Assembly: GCA_026399025.1 (NCBI GenBank)
Contig: JAPLRU010000117.1
Span: forward strand, 34,584 to 98,583
Origin: Methylobacter sp.
Lineage (GTDB): Bacteria; Pseudomonadota; Gammaproteobacteria; Methylococcales; Methylomonadaceae
Length of the DNA: 64,000 nucleotides
Reading direction: 5' to 3'
Shown piece after piece: positions 19,148 to 28,208 of this stretch (its first letter is position 1; each line of letters starts with the position of its first letter). A model generated the notes under the pieces. It was not told the DNA's origin, made no database searches, and saw nothing but the letters and a program-made list of their open reading frames with translations. The translations under genes and the position numbers were made by a program.

Positions 19148-19252
19148 ATGGAAATAGACCATAGAAATCGGACAGATAAAATGCCCCGCTTGGAAAAAAT
19201 CTTAGTGGAAACCGGATTCAAGGCTTCCCTGTTTTCAGCGGATTATCTTTAA
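19148..19252 (+). CDS. Possible 34-aa leader or small protein before the AAA ATPase
   Basis: ATG at 19148 is preceded by TAAGGTAAC, a good ribosome-binding site. The frame gives a 34-aa peptide (MEIDHRNRTDKMPRLEKILV then ETGFKASLFSADYL) whose TAA overlaps by one base the first in-frame ATG of the ATPase frame (TAATG at 19250-19254). Translational coupling would fit a leader peptide or small subunit. No homology is recognised and the frame could be chance. Confidence 0.3.
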   Translation: MEIDHRNRTDKMPRLEKILVETGFKASLFSADYL

Positions 19253-19287
19253 TGGTGAGTCACCTTACAACTTTAAGGAAAAAATTA

Positions 19288-20571
19288 ATGAGTAACACCC
19301 TAAAAAAAGCGTCGACATTGAAAGAAGCTTACTTTTCATTTGACCCTGTGCGTGATCTAAACACCAAAGAAGAATTGGAAACACTGTATGTTGATCGGAA
19401 TAGCCATGTCCGCGAACAAATCATGTTGTCTTTAGACAGTGACTTGGAACTGGAAAGGCCGGTGCATTTGTTATTTACCGGACACCGGGGCAGCGGTAAA
19501 TCGACGGAAATCAATAAACTATGTGTTGAGCTCGACGATAAATTTTTTATCGTCAAAGTTTCATTCAGTAATCGGCCTGACGTGGATTATGTCGATATGT
19601 TATTAAAAGCGGCAATGACCTTGTTTAAGACTGCCACCGATGAAGACGTGATTAAAAAAGCCCCCGCGCAAATCGTGCAAGGATTTTGGCAAGACCTTAA
19701 TCAGTTCATTGAAAACAAACTGTTCGGCGGCATGATTATCAGCAAGGATTTAAATGCGACAGCCTCTTTGAGCGCTAAAGTGAATTTGTGGGCTGTTGAG
19801 TTCGAAGGTAAATTTGAATCGGAACCCGCTTCGCGTCAAGAATTTAAAGACAAAGGCGAAAAATTACTCGCGGAAATAATCGACAAGATTAATATGCTGT
19901 CTGAGCGGATACGGAAAAGTTACAACCGCCCGGTATTATTTATTTTTGAGGATGCCGACAAAATCGACCTGAAAAATGCCAAAGAGATCTTTTATCAACA
20001 CTGCAACACCTTGGTTAATATCCGCGCATCGGCGATTTATGTGATCGATATTAGCTTGCGCTACAACCCCGATTTTAATGCGACCAAAGCCAGTTTCTCG
20101 GAATTCCTGTGTTTGCCCAATATCAAATTATTAACCAAAGACAGCCAGCCCGTTCAGGCAAACAGGGACTTATTGGAAAAAATCATTGATTGCCGGGCGG
20201 AACCGCAGTTGTTTGCCGATGATGCCAAGGAATTGTTGATTGACGCCAGCGGCGGTTTAATCCGTACCTTAATCGGTTTGATACAAAGCGCGGCTTCCAG
20301 AGCCATTATCGAAAAAAGCGACAAAATTAATAAAGAGCAGGTTGAGCATGCGATCAACCGGCAAAAAGGCGACTTTATCGCGATGTTGGAAAGCAAGGAT
20401 TACCCGCTGCTATCCAATCTACACAAGGATAAACAACTCACCAGCGATAACGACACCCAAACCTTATTGCAATCCCTAGCCTTATTGGAATATGACAACG
20501 GCGAATTATGGTGCGATGTGCATCCTATTATTCTGCCTGAAGTGAAAAAACGCGTTTTGCCGGTTTCATAA
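19288..20571 (+). CDS. AAA/ORC-like P-loop ATPase of an ATPase-TPR module
   Basis: From the ATG at 19288 (preceded by TAAGGA) the protein has 427 aa. The Walker A motif is GHRGSGKS (65-72) and Walker B is FIFEDADK (218-225), followed by a sensor-like segment (YVIDISLRY) and a helical C-terminal region. The layout resembles Cdc6/ORC-type AAA ATPases found next to TPR proteins in putative signalling or conflict systems. An alternative ATG at 19252 would add 12 residues. The TPR gene starts 6 bp after its stop, so the two are surely one operon. Cellular role unknown; an NTP-dependent switch activated by an unknown signal is an inference. Confidence 0.75.
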   Translation: MSNTLKKASTLKEAYFSFDPVRDLNTKEELETLYVDRNSHVREQIMLSLDSDLELERPVHLLFTGHRGSGKSTEINKLCVELDDKFFIVKVSFSNRPDVDYVDMLLKAAMTLFKTATDEDVIKKAPAQIVQGFWQDLNQFIENKLFGGMIISKDLNATASLSAKVNLWAVEFEGKFESEPASRQEFKDKGEKLLAEIIDKINMLSERIRKSYNRPVLFIFEDADKIDLKNAKEIFYQHCNTLVNIRASAIYVIDISLRYNPDFNATKASFSEFLCLPNIKLLTKDSQPVQANRDLLEKIIDCRAEPQLFADDAKELLIDASGGLIRTLIGLIQSAASRAIIEKSDKINKEQVEHAINRQKGDFIAMLESKDYPLLSNLHKDKQLTSDNDTQTLLQSLALLEYDNGELWCDVHPIILPEVKKRVLPVS

Positions 20572-20577
20572 TGCCTT

Positions 20578-22113
20578 ATGACCGTTTTCCCGGAAGAAAT
20601 CGAAAAAGAATACCAAGAAATGGCGTTTGCCGTGGAACATGCACAACGCGGCTGTTGGCTGTTTGCGGTTTATAATCAAGCCACCGCTAGAGAACAAATC
20701 ATTGAGCGATTGCAAACCGAAACAAAGCTGCCGATTTTTGCTTGGCAATATGATGAGAGCAAGCCTTATCCTGTCGATTATTTACACGACTTAACCGGAC
20801 AGCAACAACAGCAACGTGCTGTGGTGATGTTTATCAATACCGCCGATGGCGGCGAAAAAATCATTAAGTCCCTGGATTTTAACCGCGAAAAATTTGCCAG
20901 GTATCCGCATAGCTTGATTTTTTGGGTGACGGAACGTGAACGCGGCGAAATAGCCAGACAAGCGGGGCATTTTTGGGCGCAACGTCGGGGAACTTTTGAT
21001 TTTTCAGCCTTAGTATTAGCCGCGACTACACAAAATAATTCATACGGTAGCGGTAACTGGCTTAATAATTTATTGAATATTGGTAATTACCAGGAAGCCT
21101 TGCGGCAACTGGATTTCTATCGGCAAATATTCAGCGAATACCCACCGGTAGAGCAAGCCTCACCAAACATTCAGCGGCTTATTGCCGAAACGGCCGATAA
21201 AATCAGTTACTTATTGTATTACCTGGGGCGTTATTCCGAAGCTGTCGATTATTGTCGGCAAGCTTTGAGTCTTTATCGATCATTGTCAGGTGAAAACGAT
21301 TACTCGGTTCTTGCGGCCTGCAATAATCTTGCGTTGCTGTATCTTCGCAGTGGACTTTATGCTGAGGCGGAGCCGCTCCTGCAAAAAACCTTGTCGATTT
21401 TAGAGCGACGCTCCGACTATGTTTCTGCAATGGCGACAGTATTAAACAATTTGGCTGAGCTTTATAGAGCACAAGGCAAGTACCCAAAAGCCGAACCCCT
21501 GTACCAAAAAAGTTTGGCGATAAGGGAGCAAGCATTAGGTAAAAACCATCCTGACGTCGCCGCCAGCTTAAACAATTTAGCGGGGCTTTATTATGTCCAA
21601 GGCAATTATGCAAAAGCCGAACCCTTATACCGTAAAAGCTTGACGATTAGGGAACAAGTGTTAGGGCAAGACCATCCCGAAGTTGCCAGCAGCTTAAACA
21701 ATTTAGCGTTGCTTTATGGTGCGCAAGGCAAGTACGCACAAGCAGAACCCTTGTACCAAAAAAGTTTAGCTATTTGGGAAAAATCATTAGGCGCAGAACA
21801 CACCGAAGTTGCCAGCAGCTTAAACAATTTAGCGTTACTTTATGGTGCGCAAGGCAAGTACGCAAAAGCCGAGTCTTTGTGCCAAAAAAGTTTAGCTATT
21901 AAGGAAAAAGCATTAGGCGCAGACCACCCTAAAGTTGCTACCAGCTTAAATAATTTGGCAGCGCTTTATTCTGTCCAAGATAAATACGCACAAGCCGAAC
22001 CCCTGTATCAAAGAAGCCTAGCTATTTTGGAAAAGACATTAGGCGCGAACCACCCGGACACAAAACAAGGCAAAGCGAATTATGAGCAACTACTGGCAAA
22101 AAAAGCCATGTAA
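20578..22113 (+). CDS. TPR (kinesin-light-chain type) protein partner of the AAA ATPase
   Basis: A 511-aa protein. The first 160 or so residues form a globular domain containing VVMFINTADGG and FWVTERERGEIARQAGHFW, a segment I associate with the N-terminal domain of many bacterial TPR proteins encoded beside ATPases. It has no Walker A of its own, so it may be a degenerate NTPase or adaptor. The rest is at least six tetratricopeptide repeats of 42 aa, the last four nearly identical (LNNLALLYGAQGKYAQAEPL type). TPRs usually bind protein or peptide ligands, so this is the likely recognition subunit. No nuclease, TIR, CHAT or membrane effector domain is visible. Directly upstream of rph but with a 136-bp gap. 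Confidence 0.75.
   Translation: MTVFPEEIEKEYQEMAFAVEHAQRGCWLFAVYNQATAREQIIERLQTETKLPIFAWQYDESKPYPVDYLHDLTGQQQQQRAVVMFINTADGGEKIIKSLDFNREKFARYPHSLIFWVTERERGEIARQAGHFWAQRRGTFDFSALVLAATTQNNSYGSGNWLNNLLNIGNYQEALRQLDFYRQIFSEYPPVEQASPNIQRLIAETADKISYLLYYLGRYSEAVDYCRQALSLYRSLSGENDYSVLAACNNLALLYLRSGLYAEAEPLLQKTLSILERRSDYVSAMATVLNNLAELYRAQGKYPKAEPLYQKSLAIREQALGKNHPDVAASLNNLAGLYYVQGNYAKAEPLYRKSLTIREQVLGQDHPEVASSLNNLALLYGAQGKYAQAEPLYQKSLAIWEKSLGAEHTEVASSLNNLALLYGAQGKYAKAESLCQKSLAIKEKALGADHPKVATSLNNLAALYSVQDKYAQAEPLYQRSLAILEKTLGANHPDTKQGKANYEQLLAKKAM
21547..22050 (+). repeat. Four tandem 126-bp units encoding TPRs
   Basis: The coding sequence holds exactly four 126-bp (42-codon) units in a row, each beginning with a CAY codon for the His of HPxVA(A/S)SLNNL. 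Long runs such as AGCAGCTTAAACAATTTAGC are shared at DNA level. This implies recent unit duplication or gene conversion, and the copy number could vary between strains. Confidence 0.85.
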
Positions 22114-22249
22114 GACACATGTTGCGATACAGTCAATTAACATCCCCCGCGTTTCATTCTCTTCGATAGTGCCGAATAGTAGCAATTGAACCGCCGGACA
22201 ACGAGCCGTTCAGGTATACTGTGCGGTTTTTCATTTTAGCGGAACAACT

Positions 22250-22972
22250 ATGAGACCAAGCGGACGTAACCCGGATCAACTAAGAGACATCAAATTTACC
22301 TGCGGTTTTACCAAACATGCAGAGGGCTCTGTTCTGGTTGAATTCGGCGATACCCGAGTGCTGTGTACCGCCAGTGTCGACCGGAGTGTCCCGCGCTTTC
22401 TTAAAGGCAAGGGCGAAGGCTGGATTACCGCCGAATACGGCATGTTGCCGCGTTCGACCCATACCCGGATGGGACGCGAAGCCAGTAACGGCAAACAGGG
22501 CGGACGAACCCTTGAAATTCAGCGTTTGATTGGCCGTTCGCTACGCGCGGCGGTTGATTTAAAAGCCTTGGGCGAGCATACCATCACCATCGATTGCGAT
22601 GTGTTGCAGGCGGATGGCGGAACCCGTACCGCGTCGATTACCGGCGGCTTTGTCGCGCTGTCGCTGGCCGTGCAAAAAATGCTCAAACGCAAGCAAATCA
22701 AGACTAATCCGCTGCACGGACAGATTGCTTCGGTTTCTGTCGGTATTTATAACGGTGTGCCGGTGCTGGATCTGGATTATGCCGAAGATAGCAACGCCGA
22801 AACCGATATGAATGTGGTGATGAACGATGCCGCGGCGTTTATTGAGGTGCAAGGTACGGCCGAGGGGCATGCGTTCAGGAAAGATGAGATGGACGCGATG
22901 CTGGAACTGGCCAGTTCAGGCATTAAAGACTTATTGGAAAAACAACGGCTGGCAATAGAAGAGCATAAATGA
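22250..22972 (+). CDS. rph: Ribonuclease PH
   Basis: Phosphorolytic 3'-5' exoribonuclease that trims the 3' ends of tRNA precursors. The 240-aa protein is standard length and begins [12 protein letters not shown]. Phosphate- and RNA-binding signatures [20 protein letters not shown] (in part), [18 protein letters not shown] and [19 protein letters not shown] are intact. It overlaps rdgB by 4 bp (ATGA), the usual rph-rdgB operon. Confidence 0.97.
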   Translation: MRPSGRNPDQLRDIKFTCGFTKHAEGSVLVEFGDTRVLCTASVDRSVPRFLKGKGEGWITAEYGMLPRSTHTRMGREASNGKQGGRTLEIQRLIGRSLRAAVDLKALGEHTITIDCDVLQADGGTRTASITGGFVALSLAVQKMLKRKQIKTNPLHGQIASVSVGIYNGVPVLDLDYAEDSNAETDMNVVMNDAAAFIEVQGTAEGHAFRKDEMDAMLELASSGIKDLLEKQRLAIEEHK

Positions 22973-23580
22973 GTTTTGCAACATATCAACAAGTTGTCCT
23001 GGCCAGCGGCAATCCCGGTAAGATCAGGGAAATTCAGGCAATACTGGCCGACCATCCCATCGTTCCGCAGTCCGCGTTTAATGTTGCCGACGCTGAAGAA
23101 ACCGGTACGACGTTTGTGGAAAACGCGATTTTAAAAGCCCGGAATGCGGCATTGCATTGCAAATTGCCGGCGATAGCTGACGACTCTGGACTGGTTGTGG
23201 ATGCGTTGAACGGCGCGCCGGGCGTGATTTCCGCCCGCTATGCCGGAGTCGGCGCCGGCGACCGGGATAATCTGGACAAGTTGTTGCGGGAGCTTGAAGG
23301 CGTTCCGGATGAACTGCGCACGGCCCGGTTTATCTGTGTGATGGTGTTTATGGAACACGCGAACGATCCTTGTCCGGTTATCGCTCAAGGCGTTTGGGAA
23401 GGCAGGATTTTGGATCATGCCGTCGGGGAAAACGGTTTCGGTTATGACCCGGTATTTTGGGTGCCGGAGCAGGGTTGCGCCTCGGCGCAATTACCGGCTG
23501 CGCTTAAAAATGCGTTGAGTCACCGCGGACAAGCGTTAAAGCGTCTGAGCGCATTAATTAAGGCCAGAAAAAACGGCTGA
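22969..23580 (+). CDS. rdgB: XTP/dITP pyrophosphatase (non-canonical purine NTPase)
   Basis: Hydrolyses dITP, XTP and ITP to the monophosphates and so keeps deaminated purines out of nucleic acids. 203 aa, usual size for the HAM1/RdgB family. Motifs [40 protein letters not shown] and [15 protein letters not shown] are all present, as is the C-terminal SHRGQAL. Its ATG overlaps the rph stop, so expression is translationally coupled. No obvious terminator follows. Confidence 0.97.
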   Translation: MSFATYQQVVLASGNPGKIREIQAILADHPIVPQSAFNVADAEETGTTFVENAILKARNAALHCKLPAIADDSGLVVDALNGAPGVISARYAGVGAGDRDNLDKLLRELEGVPDELRTARFICVMVFMEHANDPCPVIAQGVWEGRILDHAVGENGFGYDPVFWVPEQGCASAQLPAALKNALSHRGQALKRLSALIKARKNG

Positions 23581-23704
23581 TGTTCGGCAAAAAATAAAGC
23601 CGGCTGCACCGGTTTACATAGTCGTCTACTTGGGATTTAGCGGAAATTAGCCGTCTTAAAATTTTCGGACGAGGTCATTTGCCCGACTGGCGTATTTCTC
23701 GGCA

Positions 23705-24280
23705 TCAAACCGTTACCATAAACGACCAGTCTATGCTCAGCTCCGGGAACCGTTGCACGACGGTAGGCTCATCCATGCCGAAGACGCCGGGCTGTCCGTA
23801 GCGTCCCTGCGCATCCAGTGTATAAATCAAGGTCCAGCGATCTTCCGGATGGATAATCCAATATTCCTGCACACCATGCCGCTGGTAAAGGCCGCGTTTG
23901 GTGTTCATGTCTTTGAGCGCGGTGGAAGGTGAAAGCACCTCAATAATCCAATCTGGTGCGCCGCGGCACCCTTGTTTGTCCAATTTGGACGGGTCGCAAA
24001 TGACGCTCAGATCGGGCTGCACTACCGTTTCCACTTTCGCATCGGCTTCATCTTGGCGCGGTAAGCGCACGTCGAAGGGGGCGACATAAACTTCACAAGG
24101 CTTGCCTTGCAAGTAGTTACCGACTTGCCTGCTCAATTCGGACACTATTTTCTGATGCAAGCGTTGCGGAGCGGTCATCGCATACGGCACACCGTCAATC
24201 AGCTCCCAGCGCTCATCTTCAGGCCATTGGGCATAATCGGCATAAGTGTATTTTTGTTGCAATTGTTCTGCGGTATTCAT
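23705..24280 (-). CDS. Uma2 family endonuclease-like protein (copy 2)
   Basis: A 191-aa Uma2 (DUF820) protein with a PD-(D/E)XK nuclease-like core: WELIDGVPYAM, FDVRLPRQDEADAK, QPDLSVICDPSKLD and GAPDWIIEVLSPST, the last holding the catalytic-type D-x3-E. Biological role of the family is unsettled; many genomes carry dozens of copies. GGAGACAAAACG before the ATG at 24280 fixes the start over an upstream in-frame ATG at 24316. It is a tandem duplicate of the next gene upstream, sharing the leader MNTAE(Q/H)LQQKY. Confidence 0.85.
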   Translation of the reverse strand: MNTAEQLQQKYTYADYAQWPEDERWELIDGVPYAMTAPQRLHQKIVSELSRQVGNYLQGKPCEVYVAPFDVRLPRQDEADAKVETVVQPDLSVICDPSKLDKQGCRGAPDWIIEVLSPSTALKDMNTKRGLYQRHGVQEYWIIHPEDRWTLIYTLDAQGRYGQPGVFGMDEPTVVQRFPELSIDWSFMVTV

Positions 24281-24312
24281 CGTTTTGTCTCCAAAGTGAG
24301 AAATTTTAAGCA

Positions 24313-24888
24313 TCAAACGGCCGCCATAAACGACCAGTCTATGCTCAGTTCCGGGAACCGCTGCACCACTGTAGGCTCATCCATGCCGAAGACGCCGGGC
24401 TGCCCGTAGCGGCCCTGCGTATCCAGCGTATAAACCAAGATCCAGCGGTCTTCCGGATGGATAATCCAGTATTCCTGCACGCCATGCCGTTGGTAAAGGC
24501 TGCGTTTGCTGTCCATGTCTTTGAGCGCGGTGGAAGGTGAAAGCACTTCCACAATCCAATCCGGCGCACCGCGGCAACCTTGCTTGTCCAGCTTGGACGG
24601 GTCGCAAATGATGCTCAGATCGGGCTGCACCACGGTTTCCACCTTCGCATCGGCTTCATCTTGGCGCGGCAAGCGCACGTCGAAGGGGGCGGTATAACCT
24701 TTACAGGGCTTGCCTTGCAGGTAGTTGCGGACTTGTCCGCCCAATTCGAACACAATATCCTGATGCAAGCGCTGCGGCGCGGTCATCGCATAGGGTACGC
24801 CGTCAATCAGTTCCCAGCGTTCATCTTCAGGCCATTGGGCATAATCGGCATAGCTGTATTTTTGTTGCAAGTGCTCTGCGGTATTCAT
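24313..24888 (-). CDS. Uma2 family endonuclease-like protein (copy 1)
   Basis: A 191-aa Uma2 protein with the same PD-(D/E)XK-like residues as its neighbour (WELIDG, QPDLSIICDP, GAPDWIVEVLSPST) and the same ribosome-binding site (GGAGAGCAAACG). By eye the two proteins are about 90% identical, so the duplication is recent. Differences are scattered, not clustered at the active site. It ends 33 bp before the second copy's start and begins 31 bp after the end of the mtaD-like gene; all three share the strand. Confidence 0.85.
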   Translation of the reverse strand: MNTAEHLQQKYSYADYAQWPEDERWELIDGVPYAMTAPQRLHQDIVFELGGQVRNYLQGKPCKGYTAPFDVRLPRQDEADAKVETVVQPDLSIICDPSKLDKQGCRGAPDWIVEVLSPSTALKDMDSKRSLYQRHGVQEYWIIHPEDRWILVYTLDTQGRYGQPGVFGMDEPTVVQRFPELSIDWSFMAAV

Positions 24889-24919
24889 CGTTTGCTCTCC
24901 GAAGTGAAAAAATTCTGAT

Positions 24920-26233
24920 CTAACCCGCTAACCGCTCCCGCCATTCGGCGATTTTCAGCTTCAACTCGTCAATATTAACCGTCGTCAGGTGACGTTGATT
25001 TAACAGGCGTTTACCCGCGACCCAGACATCGGTGACTTGCTGACGGCCGGCCGCGTAAACAATCTGCGAAACCGGGCAATATAACGGCTGGGTTTCCAAC
25101 GGCGATAAATCAACAGCAATCACGTCGGCGGCTTTGCCGATGCTTAACGAGCCGGTTTCATGCTCCAAACCCAAGGCCTTGGCGCCGTTAATGGTCGCCA
25201 TGCGCAACGCGGTCATGGCCGGAACGGCGCTGGCGTCACCGGCAACGGCTTTGCCGAGCAGCGCCGCGGTGCGCATTTCGCCGAACATATCCAAGTCATT
25301 GTTGCTGGCCGCGCCGTCGGTGCCCAAAGCCACGTTAATACCCGCGGCAAGACATTTGGCAACCGGGCAAAAACCGCTGGCCAATTTTAAATTGGATTCG
25401 GGACAATGCACGATATGCGCGCCGGATTCGGCAAACAGGGCGATTTCGTCATCGCTTAATTGGGTCATGTGGACCGCGATGAACGACGGATCGATTAAGC
25501 CGAGTTCATGTAATCTTTGCAAGGGCCGCTGTCCGGTTTTTTGCTGTTCCTGCTCGACTTCGTGCAGCGTTTCGTGGACATGCATATGGATCGGCAGTTC
25601 CAATTCATCGGCAAAAGTTTTAATTTTTTGCAACGGTGGGTTCGATACCGTATACGGCGCATGAGGTGCAAACGGCGTGGAAATTAATGGGTGGTGCCGC
25701 AGTTGCTCATGCAAGGCTAAGCCTTTTTCAATATAGGCGTCGCTGTTTTCGGCCCAGACGGTCGGGAAATCGATCACAATCAAGCCGACACTGGCGCGGA
25801 TGCCGTGATGTATCGCTTGCGCTGCGGTAATTTCCGGAAAAAAATACATGTCGTTAAAACAAGTCGTTCCGCCTAAAATCATTTCCGCTATCGCCAAATC
25901 GCTGCCGTCTTTGACAAACGCTTCGCTCATCCATTTTTGTTCCAGCGGCCAGATATGGTTTTGCAACCAATCCATCAAATGCAAGTCGTCGGCAATGCCG
26001 CGCATTAAAGTCATTGCGGCATGGGTGTGGCTGTTGATCAAACCGGGCAGCAGCGCGTGGTCGTCCAGGTTTTCTGTGGTCGTACCCTGATATTTTTGCC
26101 GGGCAAGTTCGCTAGGCAGTAAATCGATAATCCTGCCCCCGTCGATAACCAGCGAGTGCTGTTCCAAGGTTACGGATTCCGGTTCAACGGGTATAATCCA
26201 GCGGGCGTGAATCAGGGTATCGACGATTATCAT
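24920..26233 (-). CDS. mtaD: 5'-methylthioadenosine / S-adenosylhomocysteine deaminase (TRZ/ATZ family)
   Basis: An amidohydrolase-superfamily deaminase of 437 aa, predicted to convert 5'-methylthioadenosine or SAH to the inosine derivative. Metal ligands appear in LINSHTHAAMTLMRG, IHMHVHET, IHCPESNLKLASG and LGTDGAASNNDLDMF. AGGAATACCTC precedes the ATG. It is divergent from mtnA, an enzyme of methionine salvage, which supports an MTA substrate: MTA could be deaminated before phosphorolysis, as in bacteria lacking a direct MTA phosphorylase step. The symbol is given on that context and is less sure than the family. Confidence 0.85.
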   Translation of the reverse strand: MIIVDTLIHARWIIPVEPESVTLEQHSLVIDGGRIIDLLPSELARQKYQGTTTENLDDHALLPGLINSHTHAAMTLMRGIADDLHLMDWLQNHIWPLEQKWMSEAFVKDGSDLAIAEMILGGTTCFNDMYFFPEITAAQAIHHGIRASVGLIVIDFPTVWAENSDAYIEKGLALHEQLRHHPLISTPFAPHAPYTVSNPPLQKIKTFADELELPIHMHVHETLHEVEQEQQKTGQRPLQRLHELGLIDPSFIAVHMTQLSDDEIALFAESGAHIVHCPESNLKLASGFCPVAKCLAAGINVALGTDGAASNNDLDMFGEMRTAALLGKAVAGDASAVPAMTALRMATINGAKALGLEHETGSLSIGKAADVIAVDLSPLETQPLYCPVSQIVYAAGRQQVTDVWVAGKRLLNQRHLTTVNIDELKLKIAEWRERLAG

Positions 26234-26374
26234 GAGGTATTCCTATATTTAAGTTGCCGAATTATAACTTTTTAATAGGTGTTCAGCACCAAGGCTTGGC
26301 AAGAATCAAAGATGAAAACCTGTGCCTTTCGCCTCCGGAAAAACGCTGAATAATGACATTTACTTTATAAATTA

Positions 26375-27415
26375 ATGACTATGCAAAACAAATTAACCGT
26401 ACAAGCTCTGCAATGGACCGGCGAGACTTTAAAAGTGCTGGATCAACGGCAATTGCCGGAAACCATCGTTTATGACGAATACACCGATGCGGTCGGCGTC
26501 ACCGAAGCCATTGCCACTATGCGCGTTCGCGGCGCACCGGCCATCGGCATTGCCGCAGCTTACGGTGTAGCGCTGTCGGTGCGCAAGCACTACGCCCAGT
26601 CCAACCATTGGCGGCAAAAAGTCAGCGCCGATATAGCGATGCTGGCCAAGTCCAGGCCGACGGCGGTTAACCTGTTTTGGGCCTTGGACCGGATGACGGC
26701 GGTATTAACCCAGCAGACCGATAACCCGATAGCGGCGGTTCTAGCTTGCGCGGAAAAAATCCATAGCGACGATATTGCCGCCAATCACACCATGGGCGAA
26801 TTGGGCGCGGATATTCTGGCCGACGCTAAAGGCGTGATGACGCATTGCAATGCCGGCGCCTTGGCGACCGGCGGTTACGGCACCGCGCTGGGCGTTATCC
26901 GCAGCGCTTATCAAAGACAACGCCGCAACGTCTATGCGGGCGAAACCCGGCCTTGGCTGCAAGGCGCACGATTAACCGTTTGGGAACTGGCGCAAGACGG
27001 CATTCCGGCGACTTTGATTGCCGATTCGGCGGCCGCATGGTTGATGAAATCCGGCGCTATCGATTGGATCGTGGTCGGCGCAGACCGCATTGCCGCCAAC
27101 GGCGATGCCGCCAACAAAATCGGCACCTATTCGTTGGCCGTGTTAGCCAAGCAGCATGGTGTGAAATTGATGGTGGCCGCACCGACCTCGACCATAGACT
27201 GGACGATGCCTAGCGGCGATCTGATAGAAATCGAACAACGCAACCAGAACGAATTATTGCCCGCTTGTTATATCAAAGAAGATTCCTTGGTCAGCGCCTG
27301 GAATCCGGTTTTTGACGTGACCCCGGCGGAACTGATTTCGGCAATTGTGACCGAGCGCGGCGTGATCTTGAACCCTGCCGGGCAAGGCGTGGGAGGTTTA
27401 AAAAATGCACTTTGA
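26375..27415 (+). CDS. mtnA: S-methyl-5-thioribose-1-phosphate isomerase
   Basis: Isomerises 5-methylthioribose-1-phosphate to the ribulose form in methionine salvage. 346 aa, full length. Signatures MRVRGAPAIGIAAAYG, THCNAGALATGGYGTALGV (catalytic Cys) and VGADRIAANGDAANKIGTY (catalytic Asp) are intact. No clear ribosome-binding site precedes the start; a second ATG two codons on (MQNK) is possible. The last 11 bp overlap the next gene, so they are co-transcribed. No other salvage genes (mtnB, mtnC, mtnD) are in the window. Confidence 0.95.
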   Translation: MTMQNKLTVQALQWTGETLKVLDQRQLPETIVYDEYTDAVGVTEAIATMRVRGAPAIGIAAAYGVALSVRKHYAQSNHWRQKVSADIAMLAKSRPTAVNLFWALDRMTAVLTQQTDNPIAAVLACAEKIHSDDIAANHTMGELGADILADAKGVMTHCNAGALATGGYGTALGVIRSAYQRQRRNVYAGETRPWLQGARLTVWELAQDGIPATLIADSAAAWLMKSGAIDWIVVGADRIAANGDAANKIGTYSLAVLAKQHGVKLMVAAPTSTIDWTMPSGDLIEIEQRNQNELLPACYIKEDSLVSAWNPVFDVTPAELISAIVTERGVILNPAGQGVGGLKNAL

Positions 27416-28124
27416 TAAAAGAGGCAACAATCCGATAGTAGCTGTCGGCTTTTTGTTTAAGGGGCTGAAATTGCTGGCCCGTCCGGAATTGCGCAAGTTT
27501 ATTATCATTCCTATGTTAATCAACGTGGTGCTGTATAGCGTCGCCTTAACCTTGGGCTATTTTTATATTTCGGATCTGATCGATCAATTTATTCCCGGCT
27601 GGCTGCAATGGCTAAGCTGGGTATTATGGCCGCTGTTTTTTATCAGCTTTTTTATCGGCGGCTTTTTTACTTTTACCGTCGCGGCGAACCTGCTGGCCGC
27701 GCCTTTTTACGGCCAATTATCGGCAAAAACCTTGGCGATGGTTAGCGATCAAGCTTTTGCAACTGCCGAACAGCCGTTGCCGAAAGTCCTGCTTGCGGAA
27801 ACCAAGCGCATCGGCTATTTGGGAAGCCGAGCTTTCCCTTTACTGATCTTGTCGATTATCCCTGGCCTTAACGTTATTGCGCCTTTTTTATGGGCGCTAT
27901 TCGGGGCTTGGGGCATGGCGCTGGAATATTTGGCTTATCCGCTGGAAAATCAGGGCGTATTATTTTCCGAGCAGAAGGCGTTGGTTAAGAGTGTAAGATT
28001 GGGCGCATTAAGTTTTGGCGGGCTGGCGGTGTTGGGGCTGACCGTTCCTGTGCTGAATATCATCGTTGCGCCTGCGGCGGTGATTGGGGCTACGCTTTAT
28101 TTTCATGAGATTAAGCGGGAGTGA
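27405..28124 (+). CDS. CysZ-like EI24 family inner membrane protein
   Basis: A 239-aa membrane protein with about four hydrophobic segments (IIIPMLINVVLYSVALTLGY, WVLWPLFFISFFIGGFF, LLILSIIPGLNVIAPFLW and LAVLGLTVPVLNIIVAPAAV, in order). The pattern matches the EI24/CysZ family, whose best-known member brings sulfate into the cell for cysteine synthesis. Overlap with mtnA hints at a link to sulfur amino acid metabolism, though the family has other unknown members. The ATG lies within the mtnA end, with GGGAGG of that gene as the ribosome-binding site. Confidence 0.8.
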   Translation: MHFDKRGNNPIVAVGFLFKGLKLLARPELRKFIIIPMLINVVLYSVALTLGYFYISDLIDQFIPGWLQWLSWVLWPLFFISFFIGGFFTFTVAANLLAAPFYGQLSAKTLAMVSDQAFATAEQPLPKVLLAETKRIGYLGSRAFPLLILSIIPGLNVIAPFLWALFGAWGMALEYLAYPLENQGVLFSEQKALVKSVRLGALSFGGLAVLGLTVPVLNIIVAPAAVIGATLYFHEIKRE

Positions 28125-28172
28125 AATACACCTAAAAAGATGTCTATATTATAGGTAGGCTTTGCATGACCT

Positions 28173-28201
28173 TTGTATTATGTAACTTAAGTGGTTACAA
28201 T
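28173..28201 (+). promoter_or_regulatory. Predicted higBA promoter with overlapping operator
   Basis: TTGTAT (28173-28178), 17 bp, then TACAAT (28196-28201) form a sigma70-like promoter. A perfect inverted repeat, TGTAAC-N7-GTTACA (28181-28199), covers the spacer and the -10, the usual place for an antitoxin-bound operator. Transcription would start near 28208, almost exactly at the HigB ATG (28209), so the message may be leaderless. Confidence 0.5.
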
Positions 28202-28208
28202 TTGGCGC

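Noticed and set aside
26234..26374. Possible SAM- or SAH-sensing riboswitch between mtaD and mtnA
   Set aside because: A small GGTG/CACC hairpin is present, but I could not match any known riboswitch core, and the region must also hold two divergent promoters.
28191..28208. GTG at 28191 as the start of the HigB-HigA frame
   Set aside because: It lies within the predicted -10 and operator; the ATG at 28209 matches the HigB family start MIKSF.
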